From: JBAXPV01 sp037132075
GTDB taxonomy: Bacteria; Bacteroidota; Bacteroidia; Bacteroidales; CAIXZF01
Assembly: GCA_037132075.1 (NCBI GenBank)
Contig: JBAXPV010000047.1
Coordinates: 1-25,522 of the forward strand
Direction of reading: 5' to 3'
Length of the DNA stretch: 25,522 bases
Shown piece after piece: positions 15,631 to 22,192 of the stretch (within the stretch, counting starts at the first letter, position 1; every line of letters starts with the position of its first letter). Made by a program: the position numbers and the translations under genes. A model generated the notes under the pieces. That model saw nothing but the letters and a program-made list of their open reading frames with translations, was not told the DNA's origin and did no database searches.

Positions 15631-16458
15631 TTATTTCTTTCTTCTTTCGATGATGTACTTGTCTGAAGCACTCTTCTTGGCGCGTGTCTTATATCCCTTG
15701 GCCGGAATACCCTTACGGGTTCTCGGATGACCTCCGGAAGAACGGCCTTCGCCTCCACCCATTGGGTGATCGACAGGGTTCATGACAACACCTCTTGTTC
15801 TTGGTCTGCGTCCTGCCCAACGGCTACGTCCGGCTTTACCACTCTTCTCGAGACTGTGATCAGGATTTGAAACCATTCCGACTGTAGCCTTACAGGTCTG
15901 CAAAATCATACGGGTCTCACCTGAAGGCATCCTCAAGATGGCAAATTTACCGTCCCTTGACATGAGCTGGGCGTAAGAACCTGCACTTCGTGCCATCTTT
16001 GCTCCCTGTCCGGGCTGTAACTCAATGTTGTGAACAACGGTTCCAAAAGGAATCTCGCTTAAGTACAAACTATTGCCAATTTCAGGAGCTGCACCTTTGC
16101 CAGAAATCACTTCCTGACCTACTTTCAGGCCATGAGGGGCAATGATGTAACGCTTCTCTCCGTCAGCGTAAGTTACCAGGGCTATCCTGGCAGTACGGTT
16201 TGGATCATACTCCACAGATTTTACAATCCCGGGGATCCCATCCTTGTCACGTCTGAAGTCAATGATACGGTAAATTTGTTTGTGTCCACCGCCCATGTAG
16301 CGCATGGTCATCTTACCTTCATTGTTCCTACCACCGCTGCGTTTGTTAACTCCGCCTAAAAGACTCTTTTCAGGGGTCGCAGTCGTGACTTCATCGAATG
16401 TGCTGATGATCTTAAATCGTTGACTGGATGTCGTCGGTCTAAACTTCTTTAAAGCCAT
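15631..16458 (-). CDS. rplB: 50S ribosomal protein L2
   Basis: L2 is among the most conserved large-subunit proteins and is needed for subunit joining and peptidyl-transferase activity. The 275-residue protein opens MALKKFRPTTSSQRFKI and has GRNNEGKMTMRYMGGGHKQI, the SH3-like part with ARSAGSYAQLMSRDGKFAIL, and the C-terminal signature MNPVDHPMGGGEGRSSGGHP, whose His is the residue studied in E. coli. It is 5 bases after rplW. Confidence 0.98.
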   Translation of the reverse strand: MALKKFRPTTSSQRFKIISTFDEVTTATPEKSLLGGVNKRSGGRNNEGKMTMRYMGGGHKQIYRIIDFRRDKDGIPGIVKSVEYDPNRTARIALVTYADGEKRYIIAPHGLKVGQEVISGKGAAPEIGNSLYLSEIPFGTVVHNIELQPGQGAKMARSAGSYAQLMSRDGKFAILRMPSGETRMILQTCKATVGMVSNPDHSLEKSGKAGRSRWAGRRPRTRGVVMNPVDHPMGGGEGRSSGGHPRTRKGIPAKGYKTRAKKSASDKYIIERRKK

Positions 16459-16463
16459 TTATA

Positions 16464-16754
16464 TTAGATATTGCTGTAAAAATCAATATTTTCACCTTCA
16501 GCTAAAGTAACTATAGCTTTTTTCAGAGCATTGGTACGGCCTGTAACAAAACCCGCTTTTGTATAACGGCTTTTGGCTTTACCTGCGTACCTGATCGTGT
16601 TAACGGACTTAACCGTTACTCCGTATAGCTGCTCGACGCCTTTTTTGATCTCGAGTTTGTTGGCCTCCTTCTGGACGATAAACCCATATCTATTGAGTTT
16701 CTCTCCCATCGCGGTCATCTTCTCGGTGATGATCGGTTTAACAATCACGCTCAT
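16464..16754 (-). CDS. rplW: 50S ribosomal protein L23
   Basis: L23 sits at the tunnel exit and anchors trigger factor and the signal recognition particle. The 96-residue protein has KPIITEKMTAMGEKLNRYGF at the start, VQKEANKLEIKKGVEQLYGV and VKSVNTIRYAGKAKSRYTKA, as in the family. The remaining C-terminal strand ends VTLAEGENIDFYSNI. It lies 27 bases after rplD and 5 before rplB. Confidence 0.97.
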   Translation of the reverse strand: MSVIVKPIITEKMTAMGEKLNRYGFIVQKEANKLEIKKGVEQLYGVTVKSVNTIRYAGKAKSRYTKAGFVTGRTNALKKAIVTLAEGENIDFYSNI

Positions 16755-16781
16755 CGCTTCTGGTTTTTATTTCGGTTATTA

Positions 16782-17408
16782 TTAATCTGCTATTTGTTCA
16801 ATGTCCTTGATGGAGCTTTCCATGATAAACATGGTATTCGCCTTCAGGATGTCATATGTATTCAGATCTAAGGCATTGGATACCTCTGTCTTCTGGAGGT
16901 TACGGGCTGAAAGAATAATGTTCTTATCTACACCGTGTGTAACCATTAAAGTACGTTGACCTTCGAGTTTGAAATTCTTCAACAAATCGATATAATTCTG
17001 GGTCTTTGGTACATCAAAGCTGAAATCCTCCAGAATAAAAATCTGATTCTCCCTGGCTTTGTAGGACAATGCTGACCTGCGGGCAACTCTCTTGAGTTTC
17101 TTGTTCAGTTTGAAACTATAGTCTCTTGGCCTCGGACCGAAAACACGTCCACCACCTCTGAACAAAGGACTCTTCATACTACCTGCACGGGCACCGCCTG
17201 TACCTTTCTGACGTTTCAGCTTTTTGGTTGTACGGGAAATCTCCCATTTCTCTTTTGCCTTATGGGTACCCTGGCGCTGGTTTGCCTGATACTGCTTGGC
17301 ATCAAGGTAAATAGCGTGGTCATTGGGCTCTACATTGAAGATCTCATCATCCAGATTAATGCACCTGGTGGTCTTCTCCCCATTTTTATTATAAACTGCT
17401 AGCTCCAT
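16782..17408 (-). CDS. rplD: 50S ribosomal protein L4
   Basis: L4 is an early 23S binder whose loop reaches the peptide tunnel. In E. coli it also represses the S10 operon by transcriptional attenuation and translation control of rpsJ. Here the leader that such control would need is not visible, because fusA lies directly upstream of rpsJ. The 208-residue protein has the tunnel loop KLKRQKGTGGARAGSMKSPL, FRGGGRVFGPRPRDYSFKLN and the later VDKNIILSARNLQKTEVSNA. Its ATG lies inside the last codons of rplC (10-base overlap), which suggests translational coupling. Confidence 0.97.
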   Translation of the reverse strand: MELAVYNKNGEKTTRCINLDDEIFNVEPNDHAIYLDAKQYQANQRQGTHKAKEKWEISRTTKKLKRQKGTGGARAGSMKSPLFRGGGRVFGPRPRDYSFKLNKKLKRVARRSALSYKARENQIFILEDFSFDVPKTQNYIDLLKNFKLEGQRTLMVTHGVDKNIILSARNLQKTEVSNALDLNTYDILKANTMFIMESSIKDIEQIAD

Positions 17409-18028
17409 CTTTCTAAGATTAAATATGAACCATTAGCGCCGGGTACTGCACCCTTAATCAGGATCAGATTGTTTTCCGGAATCAATTTAACAATCTGCAG
17501 GTTGATAACCTTAACACGGTCAGTTCCCATGCGGCCAGCCATACGAATACCTTTAAATACCCTGGAAGGATATGAAGAAGCACCTACAGAACCTGGAGCT
17601 CTGAGCCTGTTATGCTGTCCGTGAGTTGCCTCACCAACACCCTGGAAGTTATGTCTTTTCACAACGCCCTGAAATCCTTTTCCCTTGCTGGTTCCAACGA
17701 CGTCGATAAACTCTCCTTCGTTAAAAACATCAACAGAAACAACATCACCGAATGTCTTCTGGTGATCACTTTCGAAACGCGTAAACTCAACAACGATCTT
17801 TTTGGGAGTCGTGCCGGCCTTTGCGAAATGACCCTTTAATGCATTGGTGGTATGCTTGTCTTTTTTCTCGTCGAATGCCATCTGAATTGCTTCATAGCCG
17901 TCAACTTCCATGGTTCTGATCTGTGTCACAACACACGGGCCGGCCTCGACAACGGTCACGGGGATATTCTTCCCGTTCGCATCATACACGCTGGTCATGC
18001 CGATCTTTTTTCCTATTAATCCTGACAT
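17399..18028 (-). CDS. rplC: 50S ribosomal protein L3
   Basis: L3 starts 50S assembly and touches the peptidyl-transferase centre. The 209-residue protein begins MSGLIGKKIGMTSVYDANG and has DVVGTSKGKGFQGVVKRHNF, ATHGQHNRLRAPGSVG and VFKGIRMAGRMGTDRVKVIN. In E. coli the stretch GQNQTPGKVF carries a methylated glutamine (Gln150). The aligned stretch here, GASSYPSRVF, has no glutamine, so that modification cannot occur. It overlaps rplD by 10 bases and follows rpsJ by 40. Confidence 0.98.
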   Translation of the reverse strand: MSGLIGKKIGMTSVYDANGKNIPVTVVEAGPCVVTQIRTMEVDGYEAIQMAFDEKKDKHTTNALKGHFAKAGTTPKKIVVEFTRFESDHQKTFGDVVSVDVFNEGEFIDVVGTSKGKGFQGVVKRHNFQGVGEATHGQHNRLRAPGSVGASSYPSRVFKGIRMAGRMGTDRVKVINLQIVKLIPENNLILIKGAVPGANGSYLILERWS

Positions 18029-18068
18029 CTGTCTTTTCTTTTATTGGATGTAATACCTTTCGGAATCG

Positions 18069-18374
18069 TTATACTTTGATCTCCACTTCCACACCACTTG
18101 GCAACTCCAGCTTCATCAGCGCGTCAATCGTTTTTGATGTTGAGCTGTAAATGTCCAGCAGGCGTTTGTAAGTGCAAAGCTGGAATTGCTCCCTGGCCTT
18201 TTTGTTCACGAACGTGGACCTGTTGACAGTAAAAATCTTCACGTTGGTGGGCAGCGGAATAGGTCCGTTAACCACAGCTCCGGTTGATTTTACCGTCTTA
18301 ACGATCTTCTCGGCTGACTTGTCAACCAAGTTATAGTCGTAAGATTTAAGTTTAATTCTGATCCTTTGATTCAC
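18069..18374 (-). CDS. rpsJ: 30S ribosomal protein S10 (GTG start)
   Basis: S10 is part of the 30S head and also serves as NusE in antitermination with NusB. The 101-residue protein matches the family from end to end (RIRIKLKSYDYNLVDKSAEK, GAVVNGPIPLPTNVKIFTV, KKAREQFQLCTYKRLLDIYS). The start is GTG at 18372-18374. No ATG is available upstream within the 24-base gap after fusA. In many bacteria rpsJ opens a separate S10 operon behind its own promoter. Here it is embedded directly after fusA, so str and S10 genes appear fused into one unit. Confidence 0.97.
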   Translation of the reverse strand: MNQRIRIKLKSYDYNLVDKSAEKIVKTVKSTGAVVNGPIPLPTNVKIFTVNRSTFVNKKAREQFQLCTYKRLLDIYSSTSKTIDALMKLELPSGVEVEIKV

Positions 18375-18398
18375 CTTTATTCAGTTTTAGGTTTTTCC

Positions 18399-20504
18399 TT
18401 AGTATTTTTCAACGTATCCTTTAACTCTATAAATAACCTCTTCAGCTAAACTCTCAGGAACCGGCTCATAATGAGAAAATTCCATCGAAGAATTCGCACG
18501 GCCTGAGCTCATGCTCCGAAGATGGGTAATATATCCAAACATCTCTGACAAAGGCACAAATGCCTGAATCATATGATATCTCAATTTGGGATGTATACCT
18601 TCCAAATGTGCTCTCCTTTTGTTGAGATCACCGGTTACATCACCTACATACTGCTCGGGGCTGCTCACTTCAACATGCATGATAGGCTCCAACAAGATGG
18701 CTTTGGCTTTACGACAAGCATCTTTGAAAGCAATGCGGGCTGCAATCTCGAAGGCAAGCTCATCAGAATCAACCGGATGAGTAGCACCGTCGAGCAAAGT
18801 AACCTTCAGGCTGTCCATAGCATAACCTGCAAGAACGCCGTTCATCATTGCTCCTTCAAAGCCAGTCTGTACTGCCCTGACATATTCTTTTGGAAGCGCT
18901 CCACCCTTGATCTCACTGATGAACTGTAAACCCTTCACACCAGGATCGGCAGGACCTACTTCCACAGTGATATCGGCAAACTTACCGCGTCCTCCTGATT
19001 GTTTTTTATAAACTTCGTGATGTTTCACAGCTGCCGTAATCGCTTCTTTGTAAGAAACCTGTGGCGTTCCTGTGTTACATTCGATTTTGTATTCTCTCCT
19101 TAATCTGTCAACGATGATCTCCAAATGAAGCTCGCCCATCCCGCTGATGAGGGTTTGTCCCGTCTCATTGTCAGTCCTGACAGCGAAAGTAGGATCCTCT
19201 TCAGATAACTTGTTCAAAGCAATAGCCAGTTTGTCGATATCATCCTGAGACTTAGGCTCAATGGCTGTGTTGATCACCGGCTCAGGAAAAATGATGTTCT
19301 CGAGCTGAATCGGACTTTTGTCATCACATAATGTGTCACCGGTACGGATCTGTTTAAAACCGATACCTGCGGCGATATCTCCAGCAAAAATCTCATCTGT
19401 AGGCGTTTGTTTGCTGGCGTGGATATAGAATAGACGTGTAATTCTTTCTTTTTTACCTGTGTTCACATTCAAAACTTGTTCTCCGGCTTTGAGGCTGCCA
19501 GAATATACCCGGATAAAAGCAACACGACCTACATAAGGATCGGTCATGATCTTGAATGCGAGTGCTGAATAAGGCTCTGAAATTTCAGGCTTACGTTCTT
19601 CTTCTTTACCTGTGAAAGGATTAATACCCTGAACCGCAGCCACATCCATTGGACATGGTAAATAGTTCACGATACCGTCGAGAAGGGTTTGAACGCCTTT
19701 ATTTTTGAATGAAGCACCACAGAAAACCGGGGTGATTCTCATTTCCAAAGTAGCTTTACGAATTGCAGCAATGATCTCTTCAGGACTGATTGAATCCGAA
19801 TCATGCATGAACTTTTCAAGGAGTTCAACACTTTCCTCAGCAGCGCCTTCTATAAGTTTTAAGCGATATTCGTTGGCTAATTCAACATATTCTTCAGGGA
19901 TTGGCACCTCGTTGTAGCTGGCACCGAGACTTTCACTATCCCATTCGTAGGCTTTATTCTGTACCAGGTCGATGATACCCGTGAAGTTTTCTTCTTCTCC
20001 GATAGGAATCTGAACAGGAACAGGTGTTGTACCCAGTTTTTCATGCATCTCATCGAGGACAGCAAAGAAGTTGGCTCCGGTGCGATCCATTTTGTTGATG
20101 AAGCTGATGCGGGGTGTATGATATTTGTCAGCTTGTTTCCATACAGTCTCACTTTGTGGCTCAACACCACCAACAGCACAGAAAATAGCGATGGCACCAT
20201 CGAGGACTCTCAGGGAGCGTTCCACCTCAGCGGTGAAATCGACATGCCCGGGTGTATCGATGATGTTGATATGATATTGTTCGTTGTTGAGTTTCCAGAA
20301 CACTGTAGTGGCGGCCGAAGTGATGGTGATGCCCCGCTCCTGCTCCTGAACCATATAGTCCATGGTGGCGGTACCATCGTGTACTTCGCCCAGCTTGTAG
20401 TTGATGCCCGTATAGTACAGAATCCGCTCCGTTGTCGTGGTTTTACCCGCGTCAATGTGCGCCATTATGCCTATGTTTCTTGTATGTAAGAGTTTGTCGG
20501 ACAT
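18399..20504 (-). CDS. fusA: translation elongation factor G
   Basis: EF-G is the GTPase that moves tRNAs and mRNA after each peptide bond and, with RRF, splits the ribosome. The 701-residue protein has all GTP-binding motifs: AHIDAGKT (15-22), the switch I region ERGITITSAATT, DTPGHVDF (84-91), NKMD (138-141) and GASFKNKG (read near residue 264). Domain IV (SYKEAITAAVKHHEVYKKQS, GGRGKFADITVEVGP) and domain V (EPIMHVEVSSPEQYVGDVTG, HLRSMSSGRANSSMEFSHYE) are complete. It lies between rpsG and rpsJ. The tuf gene that often follows fusA is absent, as is common in this phylum. Confidence 0.98.
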   Translation of the reverse strand: MSDKLLHTRNIGIMAHIDAGKTTTTERILYYTGINYKLGEVHDGTATMDYMVQEQERGITITSAATTVFWKLNNEQYHINIIDTPGHVDFTAEVERSLRVLDGAIAIFCAVGGVEPQSETVWKQADKYHTPRISFINKMDRTGANFFAVLDEMHEKLGTTPVPVQIPIGEEENFTGIIDLVQNKAYEWDSESLGASYNEVPIPEEYVELANEYRLKLIEGAAEESVELLEKFMHDSDSISPEEIIAAIRKATLEMRITPVFCGASFKNKGVQTLLDGIVNYLPCPMDVAAVQGINPFTGKEEERKPEISEPYSALAFKIMTDPYVGRVAFIRVYSGSLKAGEQVLNVNTGKKERITRLFYIHASKQTPTDEIFAGDIAAGIGFKQIRTGDTLCDDKSPIQLENIIFPEPVINTAIEPKSQDDIDKLAIALNKLSEEDPTFAVRTDNETGQTLISGMGELHLEIIVDRLRREYKIECNTGTPQVSYKEAITAAVKHHEVYKKQSGGRGKFADITVEVGPADPGVKGLQFISEIKGGALPKEYVRAVQTGFEGAMMNGVLAGYAMDSLKVTLLDGATHPVDSDELAFEIAARIAFKDACRKAKAILLEPIMHVEVSSPEQYVGDVTGDLNKRRAHLEGIHPKLRYHMIQAFVPLSEMFGYITHLRSMSSGRANSSMEFSHYEPVPESLAEEVIYRVKGYVEKY

Positions 20505-20527
20505 CAGTGTTTTCTGGATCTTCTCAA

Positions 20528-20995
20528 TTAGAATCTGAAATGGGAGAAAGCCTTGTTGGCTTCGGCCATTCTGTGAGTATCTTCTTTTCTTTTGAATGCG
20601 GCACCTTCTTCTTTAGCGGCAGCCATGATTTCTGAGGCCAGTTTCAGCGCCATTGATTTCTCATGACGTTTCCTGCTGAAGTTGATCAAGGCTTTCATCC
20701 CGATAGACTCTTTACGTGCAGGCCTGATTTCAGAAGGAATCTGGAAGGTAGCTCCCCCGATCCTGCGGCTTCTTACCTCAACGGAAGGGGTAACATTAGC
20801 AAGGGCTTTTCTCCAGATCTCCAGACCATTTTCAGTGGTCTTTTCATTGACGATGTCGATGGCATCGTAAAAAACTTTAGAGGCTAAGTTCTTCTTCCCT
20901 TCAAACATAAGGTTGTTGATGAACTTGGTCACACGTACGTCATTGAACCTTGGGTCCGGGGGCGTAATACGTTTTTTCGGTTTTGATTTCCTCAT
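20528..20995 (-). CDS. rpsG: 30S ribosomal protein S7
   Basis: S7 nucleates folding of the 16S 3' domain and lines the E site. In E. coli it represses the str operon by binding the rpsL-rpsG gap. Here that gap is only 27 bases, too short for the E. coli-type site. The 155-residue protein has NDVRVTKFINNLMFEGKKNL, ALANVTPSVEVRSRRIGGAT, FQIPSEIRPARKESIGMKAL and the C-terminal KKEDTHRMAEANKAFSHFRF pattern (here with RKEDTHRMAEANKAFSHFRF). Confidence 0.98.
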   Translation of the reverse strand: MRKSKPKKRITPPDPRFNDVRVTKFINNLMFEGKKNLASKVFYDAIDIVNEKTTENGLEIWRKALANVTPSVEVRSRRIGGATFQIPSEIRPARKESIGMKALINFSRKRHEKSMALKLASEIMAAAKEEGAAFKRKEDTHRMAEANKAFSHFRF

Positions 20996-21022
20996 CGGTA
21001 TGCTGGTTTACTCTGTTAACCC

Positions 21023-21424
21023 TTATTTCTTTTTAGCTGGAACTGCTCCTTTTGCTTTTGGACGCTTGGTTCCGTATTTTGATCTGCGTTGGTTACGACC
21101 ATCGACACCGGAAGTATCGAGGGCGCCACGAATGATGTGATAACGAACACCTGGAAGGTCTTTCACCCTGCCGCCTCTGATCATAACGATCGAGTGCTCT
21201 TGTAAGTTATGGCCTTCACCGGGGATATAGGCATTGACCTCCTTACCGTTGGTCAGTCTAACCCTGGCGACTTTACGCATCGCGGAGTTTGGTTTCTTAG
21301 GGGTTGTTGTATAAACCCTGACACAAACGCCACGACGTTGTGGGCATGAATCCAGTGCTGGAGACTTGCTTTTGTCGATCAGTTTATTTCTTCCTTTGCG
21401 TACTAACTGCTGAATCGTCGGCAT
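21023..21424 (-). CDS. rpsL: 30S ribosomal protein S12
   Basis: S12 lies at the decoding centre and sets accuracy and streptomycin response. The 133-residue protein begins MPTIQQLVRKGRNK and has CPQRRGVCVRVYTTTPKKPN, GEGHNLQEHSIVMIRGGRVK and DLPGVRYHIIRGALDTSGV. Lys43 and Lys88 have the wild-type residue, so no known streptomycin-resistance substitution is seen at these positions. Asp89, the methylthiolated residue of E. coli, is also present. It is the first gene of the run, with a Bacteroidota promoter about 45-75 bases upstream of the ATG. Confidence 0.98.
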   Translation of the reverse strand: MPTIQQLVRKGRNKLIDKSKSPALDSCPQRRGVCVRVYTTTPKKPNSAMRKVARVRLTNGKEVNAYIPGEGHNLQEHSIVMIRGGRVKDLPGVRYHIIRGALDTSGVDGRNQRRSKYGTKRPKAKGAVPAKKK

Positions 21425-21468
21425 ATTAAGCTGTTTGGTTCTGTTTTTAACCTTTATTTTTGGGACCG

Positions 21469-21499
21469 CAAAAGTAGAAAATATTTTTACACATCCAAC
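21469..21499 (-). promoter_or_regulatory. Bacteroidota-type promoter for rpsL
   Basis: Read on the minus strand, GTTG (21496-21499) is followed after 19 bases by TACTTTTG (21469-21476). The latter is a perfect match to the -7 consensus TAnnTTTG of this phylum, and the spacing is within the usual 19-21. Transcription would begin near 21462, giving a leader of about 38 bases before the rpsL ATG. This is the proximal promoter of the ribosomal run. Confidence 0.7.
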
Positions 21500-21556
21500 A
21501 CAGAAATGTAAAATATTCTTCTTCAGCGATCTTTTGTTCGTTGAAAAGTGAAAAAA

Positions 21557-21736
21557 CGCAAGGAAATTTGGTGGGCTCTGGGCATAAGACCGGTCAGTTC
21601 GAAGGACAAAAATCCTAAATCCCGAATGAAGGGGATTCTGACGAAACCTATAGTGTCTTATTTATCAGGTTTCCTAAAGCTTTAACAGCTTTTCAATACA
21701 ACCCTAACCGATCCAACCGAAGTTTTCCTGGTTTTG
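21557..21736 (-). ncRNA. candidate structured RNA upstream of the str operon
   Basis: A hand-folded transcript from the promoter at 21743-21772 gives a multi-branched structure. A 10-bp closing stem pairs 21704-21713 with 21588-21597 (two G-U pairs). Inside it lie hairpins at 21676-21692 (6 bp), 21643-21673 (7 bp), 21618-21637 (6 bp) and a weak one at 21603-21616 (4 bp). Outside it AGGAAA (21724-21729) can pair with UUUCCU (21561-21566), followed by a run of six U at 21551-21556. There is no plausible protein frame. It may be a free small RNA or the long leader of a second str-operon transcript. It does not carry the signatures I know for SRP RNA, RNase P RNA or tmRNA. A 6S-type RNA is possible, but the branched shape does not favour it. 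Confidence 0.4.
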
Positions 21737-21742
21737 GGGCTG

Positions 21743-21772
21743 CAAAGGTAAGAAGGTTTTGATTTAATGCAA
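21743..21772 (-). promoter_or_regulatory. second Bacteroidota-type promoter, drives the candidate RNA
   Basis: On the minus strand TTG (21770-21772) is followed after exactly 19 bases by TACCTTTG (21743-21750), a full match to TAnnTTTG. The predicted start is near 21736. The next ATG-started gene in this direction is rpsL, more than 300 bases away, so the promoter serves either a non-coding RNA or a long leader. Confidence 0.7.
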
Positions 21773-21791
21773 GGAATATTTTATTTTTTTT

Positions 21792-21815
21792 GTGATGGGG
21801 TGATGGGGTGATGGG
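21792..21815. repeat. three tandem copies of GTGATGGG
   Basis: The 8-base unit GTGATGGG occurs three times without interruption, followed by a degenerate fourth copy (TGATGAT). It lies in non-coding DNA behind a T-rich stretch and next to other short repeats. Such arrays change copy number by slippage. Confidence 0.85.
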
Positions 21816-21834
21816 TGATGATAGATGGTCGGGA

Positions 21835-21868
21835 CATTCTTGCATTCTGCATTCTGGCATTCTGCATT
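21835..21868. repeat. CATTCTG-type imperfect tandem repeat
   Basis: The motif (G)CATTCT(G) occurs four times in 34 bases with one-base differences in the spacers, ending in GCATT. It is part of the same intergenic patchwork as its neighbours. No function is visible. Confidence 0.8.
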
Positions 21869-21886
21869 AATAAAATCATGGAATAG

Positions 21887-21926
21887 AACACTGATGACGC
21901 GGATTGGGCTGATTAACACTGATTTG
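21887..21926. repeat. short dispersed-repeat-like segment with two AACACTGAT copies
   Basis: AACACTGAT occurs at 21887-21895 and again at 21915-21923, around a GACGCGGATTGGGCTGATT core. From memory, very similar strings recur in many intergenic regions of Bacteroidota genomes. That part is recollection and was not searched. Confidence 0.5.
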
Positions 21927-21935
21927 GAAAACAAT

Positions 21936-22001
21936 TCTCTGCGCCTCTGCGCCACCGCGAGAAAAAAGAAAAGATCTCACGCAGGGGCGCAGGGACGCAG
22001 G
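21936..22001. repeat. imperfect inverted repeat rich in CTCTGCG / CGCAGGG
   Basis: The left arm carries CTCTGCGCCTCTGCGCC. The right arm (about 21979-22001) carries CTCACGCAGGGGCGCAGGGACGCAG, given here in two readable parts (CTCACGCAGGGG, CGCAGGGACGCAG), and is largely its reverse complement. An A-rich centre with GAGAAAAAAG separates them. The composition is strikingly GC-rich within AT-rich DNA. I recall the same type of element as a dispersed intergenic repeat in several phyla. Confidence 0.6.
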
Positions 22002-22192
22002 AAATGAATTGCAACAAGCCAAGTCTAGCCTATGCAAATTCTTTGAGGATGGCTAAACGCCACTGTAACTATAATGGTTGTTACGAAAACACAAAGAATT
22101 ACTTTAAAAAAGTCATTGAACACATTGCTATTTAACCAAATATACTTTCACATAACCATTTTTATCATGCTAATCTATACAAGAAAAACAGT
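22002..22192. other. intergenic stretch before the propeller gene
   Basis: This AT-rich stretch presumably contains the promoter of the following gene. I find only near misses to TAnnTTTG on the plus strand (for example TACTTTCA at 22143-22150), without a well-placed upstream TTTG. No coding frame, tRNA or clear hairpin is seen. Confidence 0.4.

Noticed and set aside
20043..20489. 148-codon plus-strand frame inside fusA
   Set aside because: It lies antisense to the conserved GTPase domain and has no protein-like motif or spacing of its own.
21557..21736. Assignment of the structured region to SRP RNA, RNase P RNA, tmRNA or a tRNA
   Set aside because: None of the conserved sequence signatures of these RNAs can be found, and no cloverleaf forms.
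21825..22007. 60-codon plus-strand and overlapping 63-codon minus-strand frames in the intergenic repeats
   Set aside because: Both translate short repeats such as CATTCTG and CTCTGCG. No conserved start context or domain is visible.
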